Assembly (NCBI GenBank): GCA_029260135.1
Contig: JAJDDV010000131.1
Coordinates: 1-32,452 of the forward strand
Origin: Phycisphaerae bacterium
GTDB taxonomy: Bacteria > Planctomycetota > Phycisphaerae > UBA1845
DNA: 32,452 bases
Direction: 5' to 3'
Under the pieces are notes generated by a model. It saw nothing but the letters and a program-made list of their open reading frames with translations. It was not told the origin of the DNA and searched no databases. Within the stretch, counting starts at the first letter, position 1. Every line of letters starts with the position of its first letter. A program made the translations under genes and the position numbers. Below are positions 15,835 through 25,347 of the stretch, piece by piece.

Positions 15835-17619
15835 TCAGTCTGAGGAACGTCCGTGCCAGGGGTCTTTCGCCTCTTTCGCTCGGCGAATCTGATCGACAAA
15901 CTCTCCGGCCTTTAGACGGCGGAAATAGTCTCGCGTCGCCCGCGCCACGTGCGGCGCCAGAAACAGCGTTCCGATCATATTGGGGACCATCATAAGGCCT
16001 AGCATGCCGTCTGCCCAATCCAAAACAGGTTGCAGCTTCATGGAGGCTGTACCGACCAGGATCATCGATACGAACGCGACCTTGAAGGGCAAAACGGCTT
16101 TCTCGCCGAAGAGGTACGCGGTGCAGGTCTCGCCGTAGAATCCCCAGCTTATCATCGTGGAGAAGGCGAAGAGCAGCGCGGCGATGGGTATGAAGTAGGT
16201 TCCGAAGCCGGCGAGGCCTCGATCGAAGGCGTAGGCGGTCAGTTCGACGCCGTCGCGGAAGAGGAAGACCTCGGTACCCGGGGCCAGCAGCGCTGCGTCG
16301 TCTTCTGAGGTTTCGCGTCCTTCATCGTCCGCGTCGTACGCCAGCCGGGCCGTTACGAAGTCATCTTCGATCCAGTCGATCCCAAGGATGAGCTTCCCAG
16401 AGGGTTCGCCCGCGACGTCGGGTGGCCTGTGGACGAAGAGTTCCTCGCCAACCCTAGCGACAGTTTCATCGGTGACGGCAACGCGAACCTCCATCGACAG
16501 TTGCGAGTTGTCCTCGGACTCGAGGGCGATCGGTTCGGCCACGGAGACGACCGAACCAACGGCGGCGCGCCGATGGGTGCCGGTTCCGAGGAGCACGAGT
16601 GCGGTCATGGTGCAGATGATCAGCGTGTCGATGAACGGGCCGACGGCGGCGACGATGCCCTCGCGGATGGGTTCGTCGGTTCTGGCGGTGGCGTGTGCCA
16701 TCGGCGCGGTCCCCATACCGGCTTCGTTCGAGAAGCAAGCACGGCGGACGCCCTGGATGACGGCGGTCTTGACGGCGACACCGTAGAAGGCGCCGATTCC
16801 AGCGGCCGGTGCGAAGGCGCTGGCAAAGATCGACTTGAAGACCTCGGGAACGGCGTCGAGGTTTTGCAGGATGATGTAAACCGAACCGAGGATGTAGATG
16901 ACGCACATCGCGGGAACGAGGCGTCCGGCGACGCGGCCAATACGTTTGATCCCGCCGATGATCACCAGTGCCACACTAAGGCACAGAACGGCGCCGACGA
17001 TCATCTGGATGCCGAACTGTGCCCCTTCCGAAACGCCCTCGGTGGCGACCTTCTTGGACAGGTTGACGAAGGTCTTGGCGGCCTGGTTCGACTGGAACAT
17101 CGTGCCGGCGCCGATGCAGCCGCAGACGCCGAGGAAGGCGAAGAGGATCGCCAGCGCCTTGGCGCCGACGCGCTTCCATGCGGGTCCGGACTGTCCCAGC
17201 CCCAGCTCGATGTAGTACATGGGTCCGCCGCGGTAGGTGCCGGAGCTGTCTTTTCGACGGTACATGGTGGCGAGCGAGCAGGTCGTGAACTTGGTGGCCA
17301 TCCCCAGGAAACCGACGACCCACATCCAGAAGACAGCACCGGGACCGCCTGTGGAGATTCCGACGGCGACGCCCGAGATGTTACCCAGGCCGATGGTTCC
17401 GGAGAGTGCGGCGCAAAGGGCCTGGAAATGCGTGATATTCCCGGCGTCGTCGGGGTTGTCGTACTTGCCGCGAATGACGGCGAGGCCGTGCGTCAGTGCT
17501 CGAAACTGAATTCCGCGGGTCAAGATCGTGAAGAGGATTCCCGCTCCTGTCAGCAGGATGGCGGTGGGTGTGCTCCACACGTACCCCACGAACTTCGACA
17601 TGAGCTCGGCGATGTCCAT
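15835..17619 (-). CDS. AGCS alanine/glycine:cation symporter, large insert
   Basis: A 594-residue sodium:alanine symporter-family protein. Diagnostic motifs are GTIGLGNISGVAVGISTGGPGAVFW split over residues about 74-98, YRGGPMYY, and the FSNEAGMGTAPMAHA signature near residue 300. About eleven helices are present. Between the eighth and ninth, residues about 349-455 are a soluble, acidic insert that typical AGCS proteins lack (usually a short loop leading to LAGFGTYF). The insert looks like a small beta-rich domain and has no recognised family. The gene is probably co-transcribed with the NSS and MetS-like genes, giving two sodium-driven amino acid uptake systems together. Confidence 0.87.
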   Translation of the reverse strand: MDIAELMSKFVGYVWSTPTAILLTGAGILFTILTRGIQFRALTHGLAVIRGKYDNPDDAGNITHFQALCAALSGTIGLGNISGVAVGISTGGPGAVFWMWVVGFLGMATKFTTCSLATMYRRKDSSGTYRGGPMYYIELGLGQSGPAWKRVGAKALAILFAFLGVCGCIGAGTMFQSNQAAKTFVNLSKKVATEGVSEGAQFGIQMIVGAVLCLSVALVIIGGIKRIGRVAGRLVPAMCVIYILGSVYIILQNLDAVPEVFKSIFASAFAPAAGIGAFYGVAVKTAVIQGVRRACFSNEAGMGTAPMAHATARTDEPIREGIVAAVGPFIDTLIICTMTALVLLGTGTHRRAAVGSVVSVAEPIALESEDNSQLSMEVRVAVTDETVARVGEELFVHRPPDVAGEPSGKLILGIDWIEDDFVTARLAYDADDEGRETSEDDAALLAPGTEVFLFRDGVELTAYAFDRGLAGFGTYFIPIAALLFAFSTMISWGFYGETCTAYLFGEKAVLPFKVAFVSMILVGTASMKLQPVLDWADGMLGLMMVPNMIGTLFLAPHVARATRDYFRRLKAGEFVDQIRRAKEAKDPWHGRSSD

Positions 17620-17781
17620 CCGCGCACTCCAGGACCCTGGGTTCGAGCACAGCAGGCCGGTGGCGCCGACGATGCGGGTTCAAAGGCGGCAGGACCGGGT
17701 ATCGGCTCGCGCCCTTGACCAGGCGCAGCGACCCGGTGGTTGCATTGTGGCACCGGTGGGCGGATTGCTCAAGGGAAGCGA

Positions 17782-18396
17782 TCAGTCGAATGTGACGCGG
17801 CGTTGATCGAGCTTGATGCGGTTGTCGGCGAAGAGCTGGATCGCGCGGGGATAGGCGATGCACTCTTGCTCGAAAACGCGTGCGGCGAGGGCGTCGGGCG
17901 TATCGTCCGGCTGCACGGCGACTTTATGTTGCAGGATGATCGGTCCGTGGTCGTATTCGTTATCGCAGAAGTGTACGGTGCAGCCTGATTCGCGTTTTCC
18001 CGCGGCGAGAACGGCTTCGTGAACGTGATGGCCATACATGCCGCGGCCACCGAAATCGGGTAGCAGTGCAGGATGAATGTTGATGACTCGGCCGCGCCGG
18101 TCGGCGGGGATGTTCCAAAGCGAGAGGAATCCCGCCATGCAAACGAGGTCTGCCCCGACCACGGCATCGGTGAGGCTGTCTTGAAAGGTCTGAGGATCGA
18201 GGGCTTTGCGCTCCAGAACGAGGGTCGCGAGCCCGAGGTTGCGCGCTCGCTCGACGCCTCGAACGTCGGCCCGAGAGCTGACGACAATCTCGATGTTCGC
18301 ATTGAGGGTGCCCGCGTCGATGCACTCTTGGAGATTAACGAGCGTTCGCCCGCCGCCGGAGATGAGAACGGCAAGTCGTAGTGTTTCTTGGGGCAT
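17782..18396 (-). CDS. purN: phosphoribosylglycinamide formyltransferase
   Basis: GAR transformylase, the formyl-tetrahydrofolate-dependent step of purine synthesis, 204 residues, normal length for PurN. Seen are the N-terminal ISGGGRTLVNLQ loop, the VVSSRADVRGVERA strand-turn, the catalytic NIHPALLP (Asn and His) and the catalytic Asp region EYDHGPIILQ, followed by the usual ARVFEQECIAYP helix. The first glycine loop reads SGGGRTL instead of the more common SGNGSNL, a conservative change at the phosphate site. It is read toward the symporter genes with a 160-base gap, so co-transcription is uncertain. Confidence 0.92.
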   Translation of the reverse strand: MPQETLRLAVLISGGGRTLVNLQECIDAGTLNANIEIVVSSRADVRGVERARNLGLATLVLERKALDPQTFQDSLTDAVVGADLVCMAGFLSLWNIPADRRGRVINIHPALLPDFGGRGMYGHHVHEAVLAAGKRESGCTVHFCDNEYDHGPIILQHKVAVQPDDTPDALAARVFEQECIAYPRAIQLFADNRIKLDQRRVTFD

Positions 18397-18509
18397 TTGA
18401 CGATACTCGGAGAAGCCTCAGGCTCTCCAGGCGCCCACACATTCGCGTGAGGTCGCGATAAGGAGGGACTGCATTCTGCCCGCGGCGCGACCCACTTCCA
18501 CAGCGATCG

Positions 18510-18527
18510 CGCGGGCTGAAGCCCGCG
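18510..18527. repeat. GC-rich palindromic element
   Basis: CGCGGGC (18510-18516) and GCCCGCG (18521-18527) form a 7-bp stem with loop TGAA. It lies between purN and the MATE gene and resembles dispersed REP-like elements. Confidence 0.55.
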
Positions 18528-18588
18528 GCTCAGATCGGAGGCATCATCGTGGTTCAGCGAGCGTCACGCAACCGGCGGCGGCCGGGCG

Positions 18589-20151
18589 TCACGACGCGGA
18601 GTTCGTCACAGCGGAGACAGCTGCACTCGACGCGTCCCCGTTGCCTTTTAAAGGAACATCCGACCCCTCCTCGCTTGGCGATGGCTGGAAGAGATCGATC
18701 TTCATCCACGCACGGCTGTGCCAACGCCACCACATAAAGACCCCGGTGAAAGCGATCAGAACGGCGGCGGCGATCCATGGTCCGAGGCTTCCGAGTTCGG
18801 GCCGCATCGTTGCGATGAGCCAGCCGCCTCCGACGAGGATGACCCAGTTACTGATGATGAAGACCATCGATGGAATGAAGGTGTCTCCCGCGCCGCGCAG
18901 GCCCGAGGTGTAGGTGATTCCGATCGCATCGAACAACTGAAAACTCGCGGCGCAGATCATGATGGTCGCACCGATCTTGACGATGGCCGGGTCGGCGTTG
19001 AACAGGGCGATCAGGCGACCTCCGAGCAGCGCGTAGATCAGAGACAGCGAGCCCATGTAGGCGAGCGTGATCAGAATCGCGAAGCGGGTCTCGCGGATGG
19101 CCCGTTGCGGCTGCCCGGCGCCGATCGACTTTCCGACCAGCGCCGTCAGCGCCTGCCCGACGCCCATCGTGGGAAGAAACGCGATGCGCATGTACTGCCA
19201 TGCGGTGTTCGTCGCGATCAGATGAATGGTCCCGAACTTGGTGCCGACCAGGAAATTCACGAAGATCGCCCAGACGGCAACGTCGCACAGCCACTGCAGC
19301 CCGCAGGGCAACCCGACGCGGATCAACCGCCACATGCGATTCGCCGAAGGTCGCCACGTCGTCCTTGTGTGGAACATGGACGAGGCCTTGGGGCCGATCA
19401 ACGTGAGAAGAAGTCGCAGGGCGCGGTAGCTGACCGCTGCAAAGGTTCCCCAGGCGGCACCGGCGATGCCCAGCGGTTCGAAGCCCAGACGACCGAAGAT
19501 CAGTACGTAACTGACGGCGATGTTGACGACGTTGGCTTCGATCGCCGACCACATGGTGACCCACGGTCGATGCACACCGACAAAGAACCACCCCAGCCCA
19601 TAGGCAGCGACCGTCGGGCCGGCCGTCAGAATGGCGATGCGCGAATAGGACAACTCCATCACCTGCACAGCCGACTCGTGGTCGAACAGCGCGATGAGCC
19701 CCGGTAGCAGCGGGCGAACGGCAAACCCGACCAAGCCGAAGAGAGCGGCCAGGTAGAGCGCCTGCCATGCGTACGCCCCGCACTCGCGGTGCTCCTTTCG
19801 ACCCAGCGACTGAGAGGCCAGCGTGCTGACCAGTGAAACGAGCCCCAATCCGAGAATGATGTAGGAGTACATCACGATCTGGGCGGGGAGGATGGCCGCC
19901 TGAGCCTCGACGACGCCGAGTTTGGTGATCATCATGTAGTCGACGATGTCCATGACCGCGCGCGAACTGGTCGTGATCACCATGGGCACGGCCATGGCGA
20001 TGGCGTGACGCACTTCGGCCCGTCGAGAGACCGCGTCGCCGCGGTCGGTCAGCGCCGGTGGCGAACCGATGATGTGATTGTCGTTTTCGTCCTGCACGGT
20101 TGCCTCGGGTGTCGCGTCTGCATCGGCTTTGCGAACAAGGGAGCGGAGCAT
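18589..20151 (-). CDS. MATE-family efflux transporter
   Basis: A 520-residue multidrug and toxic compound extrusion family protein with about twelve helices in two homologous halves. Family features include PMVITTSSRAVMDIVDYMMI in TM1, SQSLGRKEH after TM2, a second-half GVGQALTALVGKSIGAGQP motif, and the FQLFDAIGITYTSGLRGAGDT motif in TM10 (split here as FQLFDAIG and LRGAGDT). It exports organic cations or metabolites using a sodium or proton gradient; the substrate is unknown. The last 35 residues are a hydrophilic tail. It is divergent from the GT39/TPR gene, and the purN gene lies downstream 192 bases away. Confidence 0.88.
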   Translation of the reverse strand: MLRSLVRKADADATPEATVQDENDNHIIGSPPALTDRGDAVSRRAEVRHAIAMAVPMVITTSSRAVMDIVDYMMITKLGVVEAQAAILPAQIVMYSYIILGLGLVSLVSTLASQSLGRKEHRECGAYAWQALYLAALFGLVGFAVRPLLPGLIALFDHESAVQVMELSYSRIAILTAGPTVAAYGLGWFFVGVHRPWVTMWSAIEANVVNIAVSYVLIFGRLGFEPLGIAGAAWGTFAAVSYRALRLLLTLIGPKASSMFHTRTTWRPSANRMWRLIRVGLPCGLQWLCDVAVWAIFVNFLVGTKFGTIHLIATNTAWQYMRIAFLPTMGVGQALTALVGKSIGAGQPQRAIRETRFAILITLAYMGSLSLIYALLGGRLIALFNADPAIVKIGATIMICAASFQLFDAIGITYTSGLRGAGDTFIPSMVFIISNWVILVGGGWLIATMRPELGSLGPWIAAAVLIAFTGVFMWWRWHSRAWMKIDLFQPSPSEEGSDVPLKGNGDASSAAVSAVTNSAS

Positions 20152-20234
20152 ACCATAAACGGGTCCTGGGACTGCGTATTCCTATCCAAAGGACTTGACG
20201 GAATCTCGTTCGAGCGGTGTTTCCCGACATTTCC

Positions 20235-22475
20235 ATGAAACTGCGACTCGCTGCCAACCTTGATCGATCAGCCCTGCTGGTTGGCGCGATCGCTCTGATC
20301 GTTCAGGCGGTCTACCTGGCGCTCGCTGTACAAGATCCGGCGTTTGCACTCCCGATCATCGATGAGGCCGCCTATCACGAGTCGGCGATCCGGCTGGCCA
20401 ACGGAGGACGACTGATCGACGATGCGTTCTGGCAGCCGCCTCTGTTTCCGCTGCTCTTGGGGTGTCTCTACTGGGTCACGGGCCCGAGTGTGGTCGCGGC
20501 GAAGGTCGCATTGGGTGCCGTCGCGGTCGCCAGTTGCGTACTTGTCTGGTCTATTGGGCGCCAGGCGTTTTCGCGACGGGTGGGGATCGTCGCCGGCATC
20601 ATGGCCGCATTCTACGGCCCCTACCTGTTCTTCAGCACACAGCTTCTTCCGACCGGGCTTGCCGTTTTCCTCGACCTCGTAGCCATCTCGTTCTGGCTTG
20701 GATGCCTCGATAAGCCGCGTTGGCATGGTTGGATCGGGTTTGGCCTGACGGCGGGCCTCGCGACCATTACGGTCCCGAACTCAGCCGTCTTGGTGATGTT
20801 GGCCCTGTTGGGGCAGTTGATCGCTGGGGTTCGACGGCGTGAGTGGCGGACAGCATTCGCCGTGGTTTCCCTGACGATGGCCGGTTTCGGAGGCGTGGTG
20901 GGAACCGTCATGGTTCGGAATCATTCCGTCAGCGGAAACTGGGTCGTCCTCTCGACGAACGGAGGCATCAATCTGTTCATCGGAAATAACCCGCAGAGTG
21001 AGGAGACCGTTGCGGTTCGGCCAGGTGAGAGTTGGCGTAGGCTCATGCGGACGGGCTACGAGACGGAGGTTCGATCGCGTTCGCAACAGAATGTGTTCTT
21101 CCGGAACCAGGTCCTTCGGTACGCTTGGGAACAGCCCATGGCGTTTCTCGGCGGACTCGCTCGCAAAGCCGGACAGGCCGTCAACGCGCGCGAGATCCCG
21201 CGAAATGTAGACCCCTATATCTATCGAGGCGAGTCGGCTCTCTTGCGCGCGATGATGTGGCGGGCGGGGCCTTTCGCCTTTCCGTTCGGCATCGTCGCGC
21301 CACTGGCTGCGGTCGGCGTTGTACTCTCCCTGCGCAAACGGAGGCAGCGCACGCCAAAGTGGTCGGCGCAGCTCGCGCTGGTGGGCTTCGTGGTCACGTA
21401 CGCGGGCTCGATCGTTCTGTTCTTCGTCAGCTCGCGGTATCGCGTGCCGATGGCGGTGGCCATGCTGCCGTTCGCGGCGGCCGGAGCCGTCGCCATTCTT
21501 GATGCGATCCGAAGCGTGAGCACCTCGAGACGTCATCTCCTTGCCGGCGGACTGGTGTTCACCAGCGCGGCGACCCTGGTCCATCTTCCACTGCCTGCAC
21601 CTACGGACGACGTCAACTTCCAGGCTGAACGAGCCCTGTGTCTTGGAAGTGCTTACTTAGGCGAAGAGAAACTGGACGAAGGCGAGCGTCATTTTCGTCG
21701 CGCGTTGGCACTGACCCCGAGATACGCAGACGCAGCCGTAGGGCTCTCCGGGATTCTGGTTCGCCGCGGGCGGTTGGATGAGGCCGAAGCGTTGTTGCAG
21801 GAGTCGATCGCCTGGGATCGTCGATCGGCGGAGTCACGTGTGCGCCTGGGTCACCTTTTGCGGGTCCAAGACCGGCATGAGGAGGCGATCGATGTCTACC
21901 TGGCGGCGGTCTCCGTCGATCCTACCTCGCCGGAGGCGCGATTTGGGCTGGCGGATGCCCTGGCGGATGTCGGTCGGACGGAGGAGGCGATCGAGCATTA
22001 TCGTCGAGCGGTCGAGTTCAGCGAGGACCGAGGTCCGGTATTGATCGGCCTGGCTGCCGCGTTGGTGGAACTGGCGTTGTATGAAGAGGCGATCGAGCGT
22101 TATCGACAAGGTCTGTTTCTTGTGGAACCGAGCCCTGAAACGCTGAATCAAGTGGCGTGGCTCCTGGCGACCTGTCCGCAGGTCGAGTTGCGTGATTGTG
22201 AACGGGCGATCGAGATCGCGGAGGATTTGAACCGCATGACCGAGTTTCGGCACGCCGTGGCGATGGACACGCTGGCGGCGTCTTACGCGGAATGTCGGCG
22301 CTGGTCTGATGCCGTCACCTGGTCGCGGCGAGCGATCTCCCAGGCGATGGCGGAGGATACGCCTTCGATGGCGGAAGCTTTTCGGCGGCGGCTCGCGATC
22401 TACGAGAAACGCTGGTCCAAGCAGCGTCTTCCGGTACCCGACGTTGGTCGCAGTAGCGTTCGACCACGCCCATAA
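20235..22475 (+). CDS. GT39-type membrane glycosyltransferase with TPR domain
   Basis: A 746-residue protein. Residues 1-445 are a polytopic GT-C type glycosyltransferase (PMT/ArnT-like, GT39 fold) with the acidic pair D43-E44 in the first extracytoplasmic loop ([10 protein letters not shown]) and about ten helices. Residues about 465-700 are five to six TPR units (for example [18 protein letters not shown] and [14 protein letters not shown]). Such enzymes take sugars from polyprenyl-phosphate carriers and transfer them outside the membrane; the acceptor is not known, and the TPR part may bind the acceptor protein. ATG 20235 is chosen over GTG 20217, as neither has a strong ribosome site and the conserved part begins later. 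The gene stands before the infA promoter. Confidence 0.78.
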   Translation: MKLRLAANLDRSALLVGAIALIVQAVYLALAVQDPAFALPIIDEAAYHESAIRLANGGRLIDDAFWQPPLFPLLLGCLYWVTGPSVVAAKVALGAVAVASCVLVWSIGRQAFSRRVGIVAGIMAAFYGPYLFFSTQLLPTGLAVFLDLVAISFWLGCLDKPRWHGWIGFGLTAGLATITVPNSAVLVMLALLGQLIAGVRRREWRTAFAVVSLTMAGFGGVVGTVMVRNHSVSGNWVVLSTNGGINLFIGNNPQSEETVAVRPGESWRRLMRTGYETEVRSRSQQNVFFRNQVLRYAWEQPMAFLGGLARKAGQAVNAREIPRNVDPYIYRGESALLRAMMWRAGPFAFPFGIVAPLAAVGVVLSLRKRRQRTPKWSAQLALVGFVVTYAGSIVLFFVSSRYRVPMAVAMLPFAAAGAVAILDAIRSVSTSRRHLLAGGLVFTSAATLVHLPLPAPTDDVNFQAERALCLGSAYLGEEKLDEGERHFRRALALTPRYADAAVGLSGILVRRGRLDEAEALLQESIAWDRRSAESRVRLGHLLRVQDRHEEAIDVYLAAVSVDPTSPEARFGLADALADVGRTEEAIEHYRRAVEFSEDRGPVLIGLAAALVELALYEEAIERYRQGLFLVEPSPETLNQVAWLLATCPQVELRDCERAIEIAEDLNRMTEFRHAVAMDTLAASYAECRRWSDAVTWSRRAISQAMAEDTPSMAEAFRRRLAIYEKRWSKQRLPVPDVGRSSVRPRP

Positions 22476-22571
22476 CGACGCTCCCCCAGTTTGACAAATC
22501 GCTTCTTCGACTCTGTTTTCGCGATGTTTCTTGCCGATTGATGCGGATCACTGACCGCGAGAATCCGGTAG

Positions 22572-22600
22572 TTGCTCAGGGAGCGGAGTGCGGTTATAAG
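22572..22600 (+). promoter_or_regulatory. promoter of infA-folP-ole operon
   Basis: TTGCTC (22572-22577) and TATAAG (22595-22600) are 17 bases apart. The -10 box ends six bases before the infA ATG at 22607, so the mRNA is probably leaderless. Confidence 0.65.
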
Positions 22601-22606
22601 TTCGAC

Positions 22607-22831
22607 ATGGCGAAAGTAGATGCCATCGAAGTGGAAGGCACTGTATTGGCCGCACTGCCCAATGCGATGTTTCGCGTGGGCGTGGATGTCGGCGGCGAGA
22701 AGCATGAGGTTCTGGCCACCGTCTCGGGCAAGATGCGGAAGTTCTACATCCGTATCCTCCCTGGTGACACGGTTCTTGTTGAGTTGTCGCCGTACGATCT
22801 GCAACGCGGACGCATTATCTACCGCAAGTGA
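22607..22831 (+). CDS. infA: translation initiation factor IF-1
   Basis: A 74-residue OB-fold protein that binds the ribosomal A site during initiation. The sequence follows IF-1 closely: [34 protein letters not shown], and a [15 protein letters not shown] end. The ATG at 22607 gives the normal family length; the earlier in-frame codons lie in the promoter. The stop overlaps the GTG start of folP (22828-22831), so the two are translationally coupled. Placement of infA at the head of a folate/lipid gene run is unusual, since it commonly sits near ribosomal protein genes. Confidence 0.93.
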   Translation: MAKVDAIEVEGTVLAALPNAMFRVGVDVGGEKHEVLATVSGKMRKFYIRILPGDTVLVELSPYDLQRGRIIYRK

Positions 22832-23688
22832 TTTCGCCGCGCTACCGCCCGTTTGCCCCTCACGACACCCCATCGGTGATGGGGATCCTCAATGTGACGC
22901 CGGACTCATTCTCTGACGGCGGGGACTTTCTGGATCCCGCTCGGGCCATCGCGCGGGCGCGGGAGATGGTCCGCGAAGGTGCTACGATCATCGATATCGG
23001 GGGTGAATCGACGCGGCCCGGTTCGGCGCCGGTCTCCGCGAAGGAGCAGATCGCCAGAACCGTACCCGTCATCGAGGGCATCCGCCACGAAAACGACGAG
23101 ATTACGCTCTCCATCGATACGCGCCTTGCAGACGTGGCGCGGAAGGCGCTGTGCGCCGGCGCGGACATGATCAACGATGTGTCGGCGATGTGCGATGACG
23201 AGACGATCGCGGAGGTGGCGGCGGAGCAGCAAGCGCCGATTGTGCTGATGCATCGCCGTGGCAGCTCAGCCGACATGCAGCGCGGGGGTGGACCACAATA
23301 TGACGACGTGGTGGCGGAGATTTCCGCGTTTCTTGAAGAACGACGTGCGTTCGCCGTGTCCCGCGGCATTGCCGCTGATCGCATTATCTTCGATCCAGGT
23401 ATCGGCTTTGGAAAGCGGGTTGGCCACAACTTGACCATACTTCGACACCTCGGTCGGTTTGTGGCGCTCGGACAACCGGTATTGGTCGGGGCGTCGCGGA
23501 AGTCGTTTATTGGATCGGTGCTGGGTATTGCAGATCCAAACGAACGCGCCGGGGGATCGCTCGCCTGTGCCGCCATGGCGGTGATGGCAGGGGCGGCCAT
23601 CGTGCGTGTTCACGATGTTCGTGCCACGGTCGACGTCGTGCGGCTTTGCGCGGCCACACGCCGAAGCGACAACACACCAGGGACTTAA
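22828..23688 (+). CDS. folP: dihydropteroate synthase
   Basis: Joins p-aminobenzoate to dihydropterin pyrophosphate in folate synthesis. At 286 residues it has normal length. Signature motifs are [15 protein letters not shown] (residues 18-32, N22 binding pyrophosphate), [13 protein letters not shown] (about 52-64), the SIDTR strand, INDVSAM, and the C-terminal GASRKSFIG loop (about 223-231) and VRVHDV. The GTG start overlaps the infA stop. Its TAA is followed at once by the oleC start GTG at 23689, so folP and oleC share an mRNA. Sulfonamides act on this family. Confidence 0.93.
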   Translation: MISPRYRPFAPHDTPSVMGILNVTPDSFSDGGDFLDPARAIARAREMVREGATIIDIGGESTRPGSAPVSAKEQIARTVPVIEGIRHENDEITLSIDTRLADVARKALCAGADMINDVSAMCDDETIAEVAAEQQAPIVLMHRRGSSADMQRGGGPQYDDVVAEISAFLEERRAFAVSRGIAADRIIFDPGIGFGKRVGHNLTILRHLGRFVALGQPVLVGASRKSFIGSVLGIADPNERAGGSLACAAMAVMAGAAIVRVHDVRATVDVVRLCAATRRSDNTPGT

Positions 23689-25347
23689 GTGGTGCAAGGC
23701 AACATCAACATCGCGTCGCACCTTCCTCGGATGGCGGCAACGGCTCCGAACCGGCGCGCCGTCGTGGTGTCTAGCCTGCACAAGAGCGGCGAGTCGGTAA
23801 CCTACAGCTCCGTTACGTTCGCGGCGTTGGAGGCGCTCTCGAACCGTTATGCCAATGGACTGTCCCTAGCGGGGATGAAGCGCGGTAACCGCGTGCTGCT
23901 CATGGTGAAGCCCGGGTTCGATTTTGTTGCCTTGGTCTTCGCACTGTTCAAGATGGGTGCGGTGCCGGTGATGATCGACCCTGGCATGGGTGTGGGACGG
24001 ATGCTCGAGTGCATCCGACAAGTCGACCTTCACGGATTCGTCGGCATACCGCTCGCGCAGTTGATACGTGTGCTGCGACCGAAGCCCTTTGCCGGCGTCG
24101 AGCAGATGGTCACCGTCGGTCGAAGGTGGCTGTGGGGTGGACACGCGCTCGATAGGCTGAAGCGAGACGCCGGCCATCACCTCGAGCCGGCCGACACAGC
24201 GAGCGACGAAGTTGCGGCGATTCTGTTCACGTCGGGCAGTACGGGGCCAGCCAAGGGCGTCGTGTACGAACACGGAATGTTCGACGCGCAGGTATCAGCC
24301 ATTCAAGGGCATTACGGCATCGACCCAGGCGAGATCGATTTGCCCACGTTCCCGCTGTTCGCGCTGTTCAGTGTGGCCATGGGAATGACCATCGTGATTC
24401 CGGACATGGATCCGTCGCATCCCGCGAAGGTCGATCCGGCCGGCATCGTCAGAGTGATTCAGGACCAAAAGGTGACCAACACGTTCGGGTCCCCTGCGGT
24501 GTGGACGCGCGTCGCCGCCTACTGCCAGACGCAGAACGTCACGCTTCCCTCGCTTCGTCGGATCCTGATCGCGGGGGCGCCGGTCCCCTATCGCGTTATC
24601 GAGTCGCTACGTCGGGCACTGTCGGAGGACGCCGACATTCACACGCCCTACGGCGCCACGGAATCGCTCCCGGTTTCGTCCATCAGCGGAAGCGAACTGT
24701 TGCATGATTGCGCCGCAAAGAGCAGGACCGGCGCGGGGACGTGCGTCGGTCGACCAATGGACGACATCGACCTGCGGATCATCCAAATCACCGACGAACC
24801 GATCGAGAACTGGTCCGATGAACTTCTCGTTAAGGATGGTCAGCACGGTGAAATCGTCGTGGCCGGTCGGGTCGTGACGAAGGCGTACTTCGGGCTCGAC
24901 GACGCCACCGCACTGGCAAAGATCCACGACGGAAAACGAATCTGGCATCGGATCGGCGACATCGGCTACCGAGACGCGGACGGTCGCATCTGGTTCTGCG
25001 GAAGAAAGTCGCATCGCGTCGAAACGGAAACAGGTACGTTGTTCAGTGTTCCGTGTGAATCCGTTTTCAACGAACATCCGGACGTCACCCGCTCGGCGCT
25101 CGTGGGCGTGGGACCGCGCGGTCGGCAACGCCCGGTCATCGTCGTCGAACCCAAGCCGGGGAGGATGCCATCGCCATCGAGTGGAAGAGCCTTTCGGCGT
25201 GAGCTGCAGCAACTCGCTCGGGGCAACAGCCTGACCCATCGCATCGAGGATGTGCTCTTCCTCGAATCGCTACCGGTCGACGTTCGCCACAACGCCAAGA
25301 TCAACCGCGAATCGCTGGCGGGTTGGGCGGAGAGAAACGTTCAATGA
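23689..25347 (+). CDS. oleC: OleC-like AMP-dependent beta-lactone synthetase
   Basis: A 552-residue member of the ANL adenylating superfamily that matches OleC, the enzyme that turns long-chain beta-hydroxy acids into beta-lactones on the route to head-to-head olefins. Motifs are the OleC-like FALFKMGAVPVMIDPGMG (about residues 84-101), the P-loop FTSGSTGPAKG (180-190), the YGATES motif (about 321-326), and FGSPAVW. The C-terminal Lys region INRESL is present. The GTG start directly follows the folP stop with no gap. OleD follows with a 4-base overlap. Neither OleA (thiolase) nor OleB (hydrolase) is in the window. Confidence in family is high; the natural substrate is inferred. Confidence 0.85.
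   Translation: MVQGNINIASHLPRMAATAPNRRAVVVSSLHKSGESVTYSSVTFAALEALSNRYANGLSLAGMKRGNRVLLMVKPGFDFVALVFALFKMGAVPVMIDPGMGVGRMLECIRQVDLHGFVGIPLAQLIRVLRPKPFAGVEQMVTVGRRWLWGGHALDRLKRDAGHHLEPADTASDEVAAILFTSGSTGPAKGVVYEHGMFDAQVSAIQGHYGIDPGEIDLPTFPLFALFSVAMGMTIVIPDMDPSHPAKVDPAGIVRVIQDQKVTNTFGSPAVWTRVAAYCQTQNVTLPSLRRILIAGAPVPYRVIESLRRALSEDADIHTPYGATESLPVSSISGSELLHDCAAKSRTGAGTCVGRPMDDIDLRIIQITDEPIENWSDELLVKDGQHGEIVVAGRVVTKAYFGLDDATALAKIHDGKRIWHRIGDIGYRDADGRIWFCGRKSHRVETETGTLFSVPCESVFNEHPDVTRSALVGVGPRGRQRPVIVVEPKPGRMPSPSSGRAFRRELQQLARGNSLTHRIEDVLFLESLPVDVRHNAKINRESLAGWAERNVQ

Noticed and set aside
16429..17718. Plus-strand frame of 429 codons opposite the AGCS gene
   Set aside because: Asp/Gly-rich antisense reading; the minus strand carries the AGCS signature motifs.
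18848..20257. Minus-strand frame of 469 codons overlapping the MATE gene
   Set aside because: Arg/His-rich off-frame reading; the other frame has twelve helices and MATE motifs.
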